36,252 nt of DNA from Methanomassiliicoccales archaeon (GTDB lineage: Archaea; Thermoplasmatota; Thermoplasmata; SG8-5). Of the stretch, positions 23,858 to 31,017 are shown piece after piece. The stretch lies in NCBI GenBank assembly GCA_030612505.1, contig JAUWNU010000010.1, positions 1 through 36,252 of the forward strand, written 5' to 3'. The position numbers and the translations under genes were made by a program. How positions within the stretch are numbered: the first letter of the stretch is position 1; each line of letters starts with the position of its first letter. The notes under the pieces were generated by a model, which was not told where the DNA came from, did no database searches, and saw nothing but the letters and a program-made list of their open reading frames with translations.

Positions 23858-24361
23858 ATGGTTGGAAAGAAGCAGGATCCGGAGCAAGAAGCAGGAACTT
23901 ATGGTCAAAATAATGTAGATGTGACTCAAGACAATAATCAGGGATCTAAGATAGCTCAGCAACCCCCTCAACCCATCCCGCAAATGCAAGTTCCTTATCG
24001 GATCCAGCCGCTTCCGGCACCTGTCAACATAACCTCTGACAATAAGATAGGAGCAAGGTTCATGATGCGCTCCAAGATCGGAGACGGCCTATCTGTTGCT
24101 GCCTTGATTACAGGCATTATAGCAATAATTTATTCCAGTGCTTCCAGTATTAACTACTACTATAATCCAATAATGATGCCTATCCTGCCGCTCTCAATAG
24201 CTGCCATGACATTCGGTGTCATAGGCACCCGGCTGCAAAGATTGGTGACAAAATGGTTTGGCATTGGCGTGGCCGGAGCTGCACTGGGCCTTGTGAGCTT
24301 CCTGATATTAATATTCATGATTATGATGTACAGTTCAAATCCTTACGGTGGAGGATGGTGA
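23858..24361 (+). CDS. Membrane protein with three or four helices (DUF4190-like)
   Basis: 167 aa. A polar, Gln/Pro-rich N-terminus of about 70 residues (QQPPQPIPQMQVPYRIQPLP) is followed by hydrophobic helices (LITGIIAIIYSS; IMMPILPLSIAAMTFGVIG; GAALGLVSFLILIFMIMM). The proline-rich head plus short helical bundle resembles DUF4190-type proteins, of unknown role. A TATA-like TTTATAAG lies about 30 nt upstream of ATG 23858. It begins a three-gene set of membrane proteins with tight spacing. Confidence 0.7.
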   Translation: MVGKKQDPEQEAGTYGQNNVDVTQDNNQGSKIAQQPPQPIPQMQVPYRIQPLPAPVNITSDNKIGARFMMRSKIGDGLSVAALITGIIAIIYSSASSINYYYNPIMMPILPLSIAAMTFGVIGTRLQRLVTKWFGIGVAGAALGLVSFLILIFMIMMYSSNPYGGGW

Positions 24362-24365
24362 AAAC

Positions 24366-24749
24366 ATGAACGGTGACAAATTGAAAAAACCAATGCCTTA
24401 TGTGTTCTCTGGAAATGACGAACTTGTATTTGTGGAGACCAATGCTGCCGAGGACTCACCCACGGCAATGCTTGCCATGACTTCTCTATTGTTTGGTGCA
24501 ATTGTATTATGCTTCCATTGGCTTTCTGTGTTGGATAATGGACTGTGGGTCATGATAATCACAATACTCATATCCATAGTTCCGATTATAACTGGTATGT
24601 TTTCCTCATTTGGCATGTTCAGACCAGAACATGTTCCAACACGATTCGGAAGGCATGTTGCTGGATTCTACGGTTTCCTGATGGGAATCACTGCCTGCAT
24701 ACTTTCTGTTGTCCTGTACATGCTTGGCCAGTTTGTGTTGTGGGGATGA
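24366..24749 (+). CDS. Membrane protein (127 aa), second of cassette
   Basis: Three hydrophobic segments follow a 35-residue polar head (AMTSLLFGAIVLCFHWLSVL; MIITILISIVPIITGMFSSF; GFLMGITACILSVVLYMLG). ATG 24366 is preferred over GTG 24348, which overlaps the previous gene. The stop of the previous gene is only five bases upstream, so they are co-translated. The layout, a multi-helix head followed by a surface protein, suggests the three products act together at the membrane. No family is recognised. Confidence 0.65.
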   Translation: MNGDKLKKPMPYVFSGNDELVFVETNAAEDSPTAMLAMTSLLFGAIVLCFHWLSVLDNGLWVMIITILISIVPIITGMFSSFGMFRPEHVPTRFGRHVAGFYGFLMGITACILSVVLYMLGQFVLWG

Positions 24750-24753
24750 AATC

Positions 24754-25419
24754 ATGGCCGAGGATAAGGTCATATTGAAGTCCATAATGAAGAAATGGAT
24801 GGTCTTCCTCATCATTGCACTTGTAATAGCCTCTGCTTGCGTATGGGCTTTGTCCAGGTCAGACCTCATAACTGGCACATTGAACGTCACCGTGGATGTC
24901 CATGTAGTTCAAGATACGGGTTCTTATGGTTATTATAGTTATAATTATTATCTTTATGTTGATGGAGAGATGATGGCCACTGGTTATTATTCTCCCTCAT
25001 ATTATTCATCATATTCCGAAGATTTATCCTTTTCAGTGCAAATTCCAGTCAACAGGCAACATGAAGTCTGGGTAGAGAATTCCCAGGGCGATGAATCAGA
25101 CAGGCAGTTAGTACAGGTTTCCTATGCTGAAGAGACAGATATGGAATTAGTGATAGGTAATGCCGCAAAAGTAACAGTGGAAATTACCCTGGATAATTAC
25201 ACATACGCGTCATATGGTAATTATGACTATGTCTCATTGGAGATTGATGGCTCTCTGGTTCAATCTGAAATTCCATATTCTTCATATATGACTTTCGAAA
25301 TCTATGTGGACATAGATGAAATACATAGTTTTATTGCAACATACAAAAATGAAACAGTATCTGAAAATATCATGATAGACGAATATGAAATGACTGTGGA
25401 GTTGACCATTGGGGATTGA
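24754..25419 (+). CDS. Membrane-anchored Tyr/Ser-rich surface protein (221 aa)
   Basis: A short cytosolic N-terminus, one helix (MVFLIIALVIASACVWALS), then an extracellular beta-rich region with Tyr/Ser runs (GSYGYYSYNYYLYVDGE, YYSPSYYSSYSED) and two similar halves (each about 80 residues with a V-x-V-x-V strand pattern). ATG 24754 follows the previous stop by four bases. The Tyr-rich loops and repeated strands suggest a binding module, but no family is recognised. Confidence 0.7.
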   Translation: MAEDKVILKSIMKKWMVFLIIALVIASACVWALSRSDLITGTLNVTVDVHVVQDTGSYGYYSYNYYLYVDGEMMATGYYSPSYYSSYSEDLSFSVQIPVNRQHEVWVENSQGDESDRQLVQVSYAEETDMELVIGNAAKVTVEITLDNYTYASYGNYDYVSLEIDGSLVQSEIPYSSYMTFEIYVDIDEIHSFIATYKNETVSENIMIDEYEMTVELTIGD

Positions 25420-25437
25420 TGAAGGTCTCTGAGAATC

Positions 25438-25692
25438 TTATCTATATTCTCTGCCTCGCAGAAAAGAATTATCTATCCAGATTATACTCTCATCAATAAA
25501 ATATTCAAACCTATGTTCGCCCACTCTCAGGCGATACATATCATGTTTTTTCCCTTTTAATTTCTTTATATCTGCCCCAATTCTGGAATTGTATGGGTTA
25601 TCTGCCAATTTTTGAATATGCTTAATCAACCTATCTTTTTCTCCAGTTTCATTGAGATATTTTTGAACGCGTGGGTGAATCATTATTTTCAT
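25438..25692 (-). CDS. RelE/ParE-superfamily toxin
   Basis: 84 aa. It begins KIMIHPRVQKYLNET and contains IKKLKGKKHDMYRLRVGEHR, then FEYFIDESI: the RelE fold with its basic catalytic strand and terminal aromatic/Arg residues (FLRGREYR). Such toxins cut ribosome-bound mRNA in the A site. The start codon abuts the antitoxin stop (TAG-ATG). The typical order is antitoxin first. Confidence 0.85.
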   Translation of the reverse strand: MKIMIHPRVQKYLNETGEKDRLIKHIQKLADNPYNSRIGADIKKLKGKKHDMYRLRVGEHRFEYFIDESIIWIDNSFLRGREYR

Positions 25693-25890
25693 CTAAATCT
25701 CGTCCAGGGAAATATATTTGTCTTTTTCTGTCTGAAGCTTTTTCCATCTTCTCTCGATAATTTCCTCTATATTCAGTTCTTCACAATAGTTCATCAATCT
25801 ATCAAGGAGGTCATCATAGGACTCTCCCTTATGCCCGAACATTTTCAATTTGTCTCTGGTTTCATTCTGTATCTGGATTGTTGTTGCCAT
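25693..25890 (-). CDS. Antitoxin of the RelE-type pair
   Basis: 65 aa. The N-terminus ATTIQIQNETRDKLKMFGHK, then GESYDDLLDRLM, is a ribbon-helix-helix-like archaeal antitoxin (VapB/RelB-like, often annotated DUF7557). The acidic-basic C-terminal helix would wrap around the toxin. It would bind its own promoter, where TATAATAGT and ACTATATA form an inverted repeat at 25901-25924 overlapping the TATA box. The leader is very short. Confidence 0.8.
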   Translation of the reverse strand: MATTIQIQNETRDKLKMFGHKGESYDDLLDRLMNYCEELNIEEIIERRWKKLQTEKDKYISLDEI

Positions 25891-25900
25891 ATTATCATTA

Positions 25901-25927
25901 TATAATAGTTATATGTACTATATAAAA
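25901..25927 (-). promoter_or_regulatory. Promoter/operator of the toxin-antitoxin pair
   Basis: On the minus strand TTTATATAG (TATA box) lies about 28 nt upstream of ATG 25890. It overlaps an inverted repeat TATAATAGT/ACTATATA, a likely autoregulation site for the ribbon-helix-helix antitoxin. Confidence 0.5.
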
Positions 25928-25928
25928 A

Positions 25929-26432
25929 TTATGGCAGTGTCTTCAAGATATTCTCAATAAACTTCTCTTTATGTTTTATGTATATATCACCGTCGCCAAG
26001 GGCTTTTTTCACACCTTCTTTTTTGATTAAAATATATTGTTCAACTGCTTCTGGGTGTTTCAATAAATAATCACGGAAGCCAATCATTTCTTTCCAGTCT
26101 TGACCGTTGAATTTCGTTAGATGAACATGAACTCTTCTTTTTCTGTTTTTGTAAGGATAATCAATTCTGAAGAACAATTTTTCTGGATAACTTGCTTTTT
26201 CACGAAACTCATAACCAGCTTCTTCTAATTTCTTTTTTGATTCCCCAAACTTTGATTCTGGAATGCCAATAACAATATCAAGAATACCTTTGCCACCAAG
26301 ATTAGTAATGGCTGTTGAACCTATATGCTCAATTTTTGCTGTTGAGCCAAGGGCTATGACTATCTTTTTCTTTTCTGAAGTGAAAAAAGCCAGATATTCA
26401 GAATTGTATTCTCTGAAAACATATTTCTGCAT
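25929..26432 (-). CDS. GrpB family (UPF0157) nucleotidyltransferase-like protein
   Basis: 167 aa, the usual GrpB length. The core IEHIGSTAITNLGGKGILDI, then VIGI, carries the GS-x9-D nucleotidyltransferase signature. RKRRVHVHLTKFNGQDWKEM, then IGFRDYLLKHPEAVEQY, is the conserved second half. Its substrate is unknown. The gene's A-rich codon use and its position beside a toxin-antitoxin pair and tnpB relics suggest it belongs to the accessory stretch. It converges with nothing; the next minus-strand gene is the parvulin. Confidence 0.88.
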   Translation of the reverse strand: MQKYVFREYNSEYLAFFTSEKKKIVIALGSTAKIEHIGSTAITNLGGKGILDIVIGIPESKFGESKKKLEEAGYEFREKASYPEKLFFRIDYPYKNRKRRVHVHLTKFNGQDWKEMIGFRDYLLKHPEAVEQYILIKKEGVKKALGDGDIYIKHKEKFIENILKTLP

Positions 26433-26467
26433 AAGATAAGAATATTTTGAGAATATAATAAACTTTT

Positions 26468-26631
26468 CTAGGGCGAGTGGTCGTGTTGAATGCCGGTGGC
26501 GACCACCTCCCTGGCCTAACAGCCAGGGCTTCCAAAGTTTGAAAGAAAAAGAATCGTGTCATATCTCCCGATTTAGATAATCGGGAGGTACAACCCCGCC
26601 CTCACAGACGGGGCATGATTGCCTAAGCCCC
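26468..26631 (+). mobile_element. Solo tnpB 3'-end / omega-RNA-like element, copy E1
   Basis: A frame from 26468 reads through NAGGDHLP and ends ASKV at TGA 26540-26542, like a TnpB C-terminal tail. Four hairpins follow in order: GGTGG-CGA-CCACC (26495-26507), CCCTGGC/GCCAGGG (26509-26528), CTCCCGATT/AATCGGGAG (26565-26587), and CCCCG/CGGGG (26594-26613). The block TCCAAAGTTTGAAAGAAAAA separates hairpins two and three. Copy E2 (27008-27164) has the same plan with different but still paired stem sequences. No tnpB body is present. Confidence 0.6.
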
Positions 26632-26667
26632 CGAGTCCAGCGGCTGCATTTTTTCTGGGCTCTGATT

Positions 26668-26949
26668 TCAGCGTTTATCTGTAACCTTAATTATATGATA
26701 ACCGAACTGTGTTTTCACCGGGCCAGATACCTCGCCCTTGCCGAGATTGAAGGCTACAGTTTCGAACTCTTTGACCATTTGATTATGGCTGAAATATCCC
26801 AGATCGCCGCCCTTCTTCCCAGATGGGCAATTGGAATGCTTTCTTGCCAGATCTTCAAATTTAGAACCGCCCTTGAGTTTGTCTGCCAATTTCTCTGCGT
26901 CTGTTAATTTGTCCACAAGGATGTGGCTGGCTTTTACCTGCTTAACCAT
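26668..26949 (-). CDS. Parvulin-type peptidyl-prolyl cis-trans isomerase
   Basis: 93 aa, a stand-alone single parvulin domain. It starts VKQVKASHILVDKL and has the conserved CPSGKKGGDLGYFSHNQMVK, then EFETVAFNLGKGEVS and TQFGYHIIKV, matching small archaeal and bacterial parvulins (PpiC/Pin4 type). It speeds cis-trans isomerisation of Xaa-Pro bonds. It is cytosolic, because there is no signal peptide. ATG 26949 is chosen over ATG 26973 since the domain begins right there. The gene lies between two direct copies of a tnpB-tail element. Confidence 0.93.
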   Translation of the reverse strand: MVKQVKASHILVDKLTDAEKLADKLKGGSKFEDLARKHSNCPSGKKGGDLGYFSHNQMVKEFETVAFNLGKGEVSGPVKTQFGYHIIKVTDKR

Positions 26950-27007
26950 GATATCACGATGGATAATTGGCATTGTGATATAAATTATGTTTGAACCACC
27001 CGAGTCT

Positions 27008-27164
27008 CTAGGGCAGAATGATTGCCGGTGGCGACCACCTCCCCGCCCTTACGGACGGGGCATCCAAAGTTTGAAAGAAAAAGAATAACCTGTCACCAGG
27101 CCAGAATCATAAATTCTGGCCCACAACCCCGCCCTTACAGACGGGGCATGATTGGCTAGGCTCC
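27008..27164 (+). mobile_element. Solo tnpB 3'-end / omega-RNA-like element, copy E2
   Basis: Same plan as E1. The tail reads IAGGDHLPALTDGASKV, then TGA at 27072-27074. The hairpins are GGTGG-CGA-CCACC, CCCCG/CGGGG (27041-27060), GGCCAGAAT/ATTCTGGCC (27099-27121), and CCCCG/CGGGG (27127-27146). Spacer TCCAAAGTTTGAAAGAAAAA and the end GGGGCATGATTG are identical to E1. The orientation is the same as E1, so the two flank the parvulin gene as direct repeats. Confidence 0.6.
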
Positions 27165-27251
27165 TTTGTTCTCGTGAATGGCCAGGTTGGCTGGGATTTA
27201 CAAAAGCTGTACCAATCTACTTAAATATTCAGAATAACATTTCTTATTAGG

Positions 27252-28349
27252 TTGGTTAAAGTGGATAAAATTGAAATCAAGAAATTACTCAAGCCAGACA
27301 AAATGAAAATTGGCTTCTTCATTGGCCTAATTTTGTTGATTCTTATTCTTCCAGTGTTTCCCTGCCAGGTTGATAGAACCGTACGTATTGGAACCCAGAG
27401 TCTGTATTATGGCTTTAACAATACAACCCAGGATTATTCGAGTTATTCGCTTGAATTTTTTTTGTCAGTCGCAAATGAAAATTATGAATGGGACGAATAT
27501 TACATAAAGTATAGCGGCTCCGTAGCAGTGAATAATGACAGGCAGACTATTGAAGTCTGGGAAGATTATACAAGTACTGACTATTCATTTGCTATTTTTG
27601 CCAGTTATTTTATCATAGCCTATGTGATTTCTTGCTCACTGGCTTTCTATGGTAGAGATGAATATCAAGGTGTATATCTAAGCAAGAAATTGAAAAAAGA
27701 AAATAGAGCAATTTCTTCCTCTAAATATAAGAATTGTATCGATTGCGGAGTACAAGTTCCAGTTCTATCAGATGGAAGTGGAATTTGTCCAGAATGCAAG
27801 AGAAGTTATATGGATGAAAATAGCTGGAAAACCAAGAGTGGCCATATTCCTTCTACCGCTGCTGTTGATAAATCGCTCCAGATGGATATTGATGTCAAAC
27901 ACTGGGATAAATATCAGGAAGATGTTGATGCTGCTTGTAATGATGAAAAGCTTTTCAGATTTTCACCCTTGCTAATTATTTTTACAATAGTTGTGTCCAT
28001 TTTATTCATGGCTTCCAGTATTATAATTACGTACAGTGAAATCAAATATAATTCAAGTGGAATTGCAGAGCTTCATATTACTGGTGCATTGGTTCTAAAT
28101 TGGGTAGTTTCAGCTTTATCTGGATTTTATTTAGGTAGACATATAAAAAGAGCAAACTTTGGTGTGCCAATAATTATCTTATGCACTTTAATCGCAATAT
28201 GCGCTGGTTTGATTTATGGAGAAACATTGTTCAGTGCAGTCCATCCCGATATATGGGTGCGTTTTGTAGTGGAGCTATTCAACACTACATTCATTTGCTT
28301 GGTTGCCAGCATGGTGTCATTTTCAAGATATCATTATGGCCAAGATTAA
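27252..28349 (+). CDS. Integral membrane protein with central zinc ribbon (365 aa)
   Basis: The order is one N-terminal helix (IGFFIGLILLILILPVF), an extracellular Tyr-rich region, a second helix (FAIFASYFIIAYVISCSLAF), a cytosolic zinc ribbon CIDCG...CPEC at about residues 162-185, and three or four C-terminal helices. The zinc ribbon and hydrophobic ends resemble archaeal membrane zinc-ribbon proteins of unknown role. The start is uncertain: TTG 27252 or GTG 27261, the latter preceded by AGGTTGG. A TTAAATATTC TATA-like box at about 27218-27227 allows either. Confidence 0.7.
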   Translation: MVKVDKIEIKKLLKPDKMKIGFFIGLILLILILPVFPCQVDRTVRIGTQSLYYGFNNTTQDYSSYSLEFFLSVANENYEWDEYYIKYSGSVAVNNDRQTIEVWEDYTSTDYSFAIFASYFIIAYVISCSLAFYGRDEYQGVYLSKKLKKENRAISSSKYKNCIDCGVQVPVLSDGSGICPECKRSYMDENSWKTKSGHIPSTAAVDKSLQMDIDVKHWDKYQEDVDAACNDEKLFRFSPLLIIFTIVVSILFMASSIIITYSEIKYNSSGIAELHITGALVLNWVVSALSGFYLGRHIKRANFGVPIIILCTLIAICAGLIYGETLFSAVHPDIWVRFVVELFNTTFICLVASMVSFSRYHYGQD

Positions 28350-28372
28350 GTATTTTCAATTCATAAATCGCA

Positions 28373-28616
28373 CAGTCCGAAATTATTATACAAATTGCAT
28401 AGATTGAGGAATCGCAAAGCAAGTGATCGCCGTGCGCCGCAAATTTTACTTTATAAAATCTGCGTCTTTCCAAACTTTGACTTTGTCAAAATTTGGATGC
28501 ACCGCCATTTTTCAACATGCTGGCTTCCCTATAGACAGCATAGAAAAATAGGTCGTACGGCTGCCATTGTTTTATCATACAGCCCGAAAATATATTACAA
28601 ATAACACAGATTGAGG
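28373..28616 (+). other. Candidate small-RNA locus between duplicated promoter-like sequences
   Basis: A 37-nt segment at 28373-28409 recurs at 28580-28616 with 30 identical positions. Both copies contain a TATA-like AT tract, then CAAAT and AGATTGAGG. The second lies 13 nt before the ATG of the DUF6485 gene, so it is likely that gene's promoter. The first could drive a short RNA. Between them are hairpins CGCA...TGCG (28438-28464), CCAAACTTTGAC-TTT-GTCAAAATTTGG (28470-28496) and ATGCTG/CAGCAT (28517-28541). No credible protein is encoded. Confidence 0.35.
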
Positions 28617-28629
28617 GCTGGTTGATAAA

Positions 28630-28924
28630 ATGGAATGCAAAAAAGAAGAAAACCTGGAACACTGCAACTGCACCTATTCCTGTTCAAAAAAGGGCGTTTG
28701 CTGCGACTGTCTGAAATTCCATCTGGCTCCTAACTTTGATAATTACATTTAATATAAGACGTCAAAGTTAGGTTAAGCGTAAATTTGACAAACATGAATA
28801 TTGTTCAATTGTCAAATTTCCGCTGGCCATGCGGGAATTGCCTGCATGCTGCTTTCCAGATGATGTTGAGAAAACATACGATAGAAGTTTCGAGAAGTTT
28901 GCCGAAGCTTGGAATTTGAGATAG
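28630..28924 (+). pseudogene. DUF6485 small Cys-rich protein gene, broken by an insertion
   Basis: The frame begins [20 protein letters not shown], then [13 protein letters not shown], matching DUF6485 and the paralogue at 36122. After HLA it runs into foreign sequence and stops at TAA 28753-28755. The missing end resumes after the insertion at 28823 (LAMRELPACCFPDDVEK to TAG 28922-28924). The split point has CTGGC on both sides (28723-28727 and 28823-28827). Removing 100 bp restores one continuous frame of about 64 residues. The intact protein would have about ten Cys and probably binds metal. A short truncated product of 41 residues could still be made. Confidence 0.8.
28728..28822. mobile_element. 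95-bp double-hairpin insertion (MITE-like) inside DUF6485 gene
   Basis: It has two perfect inverted repeats in tandem. CCTAACTTTGA (28729-28739) pairs with TCAAAGTTAGG (28762-28772), and AAATTTGACA (28781-28790) pairs with TGTCAAATTT (28810-28819). CTGGC is present directly before and after, like a 5-bp target duplication. It is AT-rich and encodes nothing. Comparison with the intact paralogue at 36122 shows the exact boundaries. Confidence 0.7.
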
Positions 28925-28988
28925 GCCATAGATATTAAATCTTCGACTATAAATGGCCCATAGTTCTATAAACAAATGAACCGAAGTC

Positions 28989-29489
28989 CTATTCCCATTC
29001 TTCAATTATTTTCTGTATCATACCTTGTGGTGAATCTTTTAGGATGCTCTTATCTGAAAAGACATAAACCTCTTTAATAGTTACATACTTGTTGAAGTTA
29101 GATTTTATCATATTGATGTGCTCATCGAATTCTTCCACGTCTCTAAAACCACATACAATCAAATGTGTGACCGTACTTCTTGGTATACTGTAAACTCTCA
29201 TTATATTTGGCATCGAAAGAAGTTCCTCCAGCGATTTTTTCTCTCTGCTATTGGTGAATTCTAACAGATTTACCTTGACGAAAACAATGGCAAAAGTTGT
29301 TATGCCCAGCTTCCCATAATCTATCTCCGCCCTGTAACCGGTTATGATGCCCTTTTCCTCGAGATTTTTCCTGATCTTCCCGACTCCAGCAGGACTTATT
29401 TTCAATTCAGATGCGATTTTCACATCTGATATGTCCCCATCATCCAGAATGGATTTCAAAAACTTTCGTTCGTTCTTGGACAGCTTCAT
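28989..29489 (-). CDS. Lrp/AsnC-family transcriptional regulator
   Basis: 166 aa, the standard Lrp size. A winged helix-turn-helix covers residues about 3-58 (LSKNERKFLKSILDDGDISD, then VKIASELKISPAGVGKIRKN). An AsnC/RAM-type C-terminal region follows (GITTFAIVFVKVNLLEF), though it lacks a clear classical effector-pocket signature. A TATA box (CTTTATAAACC, minus strand, about 29510-29520) lies about 25 nt from ATG 29489, with AGGGTC before the ATG. It is divergent from the PHA operon across a 579-bp gap and is a natural candidate to control it. Confidence 0.87.
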   Translation of the reverse strand: MKLSKNERKFLKSILDDGDISDVKIASELKISPAGVGKIRKNLEEKGIITGYRAEIDYGKLGITTFAIVFVKVNLLEFTNSREKKSLEELLSMPNIMRVYSIPRSTVTHLIVCGFRDVEEFDEHINMIKSNFNKYVTIKEVYVFSDKSILKDSPQGMIQKIIEEWE

Positions 29490-30068
29490 GACCCTACATA
29501 TTCAAAATGGTTTATAAAGTTAACTAATGATAATACTAAAATGTCGACCCCTATTATTGTCATGTCCTATTATGCATTAGATAACACGCAGTGATAACCA
29601 TCAAAGAGGTTCTATAATAATGATTTATATGCCGGCAAACTATGTTTTTGTCGCTTTATCCCGCCCCCGATAAAACATTATACTACTAATTAGCGATACT
29701 ACCAGTTTAAAAAAAGGGATTTATATTGAATTAGTGAATTTTTTTCAATTTTCAATTAATTAAATGAGCCTAAATTGAATTATTATTAAGCAAACAGTTT
29801 ATTTCATATACAATTACCATAATAAAGTACTATGTTTTATATCTTGAGATTTATTATTTATTAAGTAGGTGAGTTTGCTAATTGGTTAACAAAATAACAT
29901 CGCCTGTTTTTGTTTTTTGATAATTTAAACCGTGGGTATATATACCAAAAGTGACAATGATGGAAACCAACCTTCAGTATTGAGGGCGGGGGAGTTCCCA
30001 ACATAATTGGGTTTTCTCTTTGCGGCCTCACAAAAGTAAGAAGGGGGTAGCGAAGGAGGAAAGAAACC
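29490..30068. other. Long AT-rich intergenic region upstream of the PHA operon
   Basis: No protein or RNA gene is visible. It contains the Lrp-type gene's promoter at its left edge, a small TTTATC-CCGCCCCC-GATAAA hairpin near 29655-29675, AT-rich TTGAAT/ATTCAA-type half sites around 29745-29785, and the PHA promoter and leader at the right edge. It could hold regulator-binding sites or mark an island boundary. Confidence 0.5.
29935..29946 (+). promoter_or_regulatory. Palindromic TATA-type promoter of the PHA operon
   Basis: GGTATATATACC is a perfect 12-bp palindrome that contains a TATA box, so basal transcription factors or a dimeric repressor could bind it. It lies about 120 nt upstream of the first PHA gene, leaving a leader of roughly 100 nt, long for this window. 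TTTAAACC precedes it. Confidence 0.55.
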
Positions 30069-31016
30069 ATGAAGCGAAAGGAAATGAAGCAGGAACAAAA
30101 GAGCGGAACAAGAGAAAAGAAAATTTCAGATGGGGTAATCGGAGGCAATGAGATATATGAAGGACTCTTCGATTCCTTGAACGATTTCACAGACAAAATG
30201 GGAGATAAAATATCCCATAATGTCAAGGGTAACCTGAGCGAATCCCAGAAATTATATCAAACCTGGGTCGATTTTTCGACCAAGATGGGAGAGAAGATGA
30301 CAAGTGACCTTACAAAAGGTGACATGGGGCATCAGGAACTATACAATGTCTGGAAGAACTACTCTAACAAGTTCGGGAACAGGCTGACAAAAGTAGTGAA
30401 CGAGAGCAGCGTCGACTATAACAAGTTGTACGATACCTGGCAGAGCACCCTGCCCAATATAGGGAAACAAATAGGCATTAGCATGGAGGATGAGGATGCG
30501 GCAGAGGGCCTTTACACTGCCTGGATGGATTTCTCGGACAGAATGGGAGCACATCTCGAGGAGACCTTTACGACGAACGGCAAGGAATATAACGAGTTAT
30601 ACGGCACATGGACGGATTTCTCGAATAAGATGACAGAGGGCTTTTCAAGAATGCTCGAAGAGGATGGGCATAATTATGAGGAACTCTACAAAACATGGGT
30701 GAGTTTCTCAACGAACATAGGAGGGGGCCTTGAGAAGTTCATGAAGGAATATGAAGGTGACTACATAACTCTTCACGATGATTGGGTAGAGAAGGCGAGG
30801 AAAATCAATGAGAGGTTCGCAAAGGTCATGACAGAGGCAGGCACGGACTACGAGGACCTATACAAAAAACTCTTCGAAAGAACCGCAACGCTGCAAAGAA
30901 GCATGGGAATGTACCCATTCATGACATCACAGACCACACCAAAGGAGATAGGGGAACTCAAGTCGCGGATCAATGAACTGGAAAAGAGGATCGAAACCCT
31001 GAGCACAAAGGCCTAG
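30069..31016 (+). CDS. Phasin-like PHA granule protein of tandem 29-residue repeats
   Basis: 315 aa, no signal or membrane helix. After a basic N-terminus (MKRKEMKQEQKSGTREKKIS) it consists of about eight tandem units that are nearly all 29 residues. They start near residues 31, 60, 89, 118, 146, 175, 204 and 233, with pattern (E/N)xLYxTWxxFSxKMGxxL. Twenty-nine residues is almost exactly eight alpha-helical turns, so aromatic residues would line one face of a long helix. It ends with a coiled coil (IGELKSRINELEKRIETL) like PhaE/PhaR C-termini. Its role as a granule coat is inferred from operon context with phaC and from relatedness to the PhaE gene. A strong AAGGAGGA site lies 8 nt before the ATG. 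Confidence 0.7.
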   Translation: MKRKEMKQEQKSGTREKKISDGVIGGNEIYEGLFDSLNDFTDKMGDKISHNVKGNLSESQKLYQTWVDFSTKMGEKMTSDLTKGDMGHQELYNVWKNYSNKFGNRLTKVVNESSVDYNKLYDTWQSTLPNIGKQIGISMEDEDAAEGLYTAWMDFSDRMGAHLEETFTTNGKEYNELYGTWTDFSNKMTEGFSRMLEEDGHNYEELYKTWVSFSTNIGGGLEKFMKEYEGDYITLHDDWVEKARKINERFAKVMTEAGTDYEDLYKKLFERTATLQRSMGMYPFMTSQTTPKEIGELKSRINELEKRIETLSTKA

Positions 31017-31017
31017 T

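Noticed and set aside
28395-28604. 69-residue plus-strand open frame
   Set aside because: No protein-like pattern; it crosses three hairpins and a duplicated promoter sequence.
28805-29005. 66-residue minus-strand open frame
   Set aside because: It is antisense to the separated 3' half of the DUF6485 gene and spans the insert boundary.
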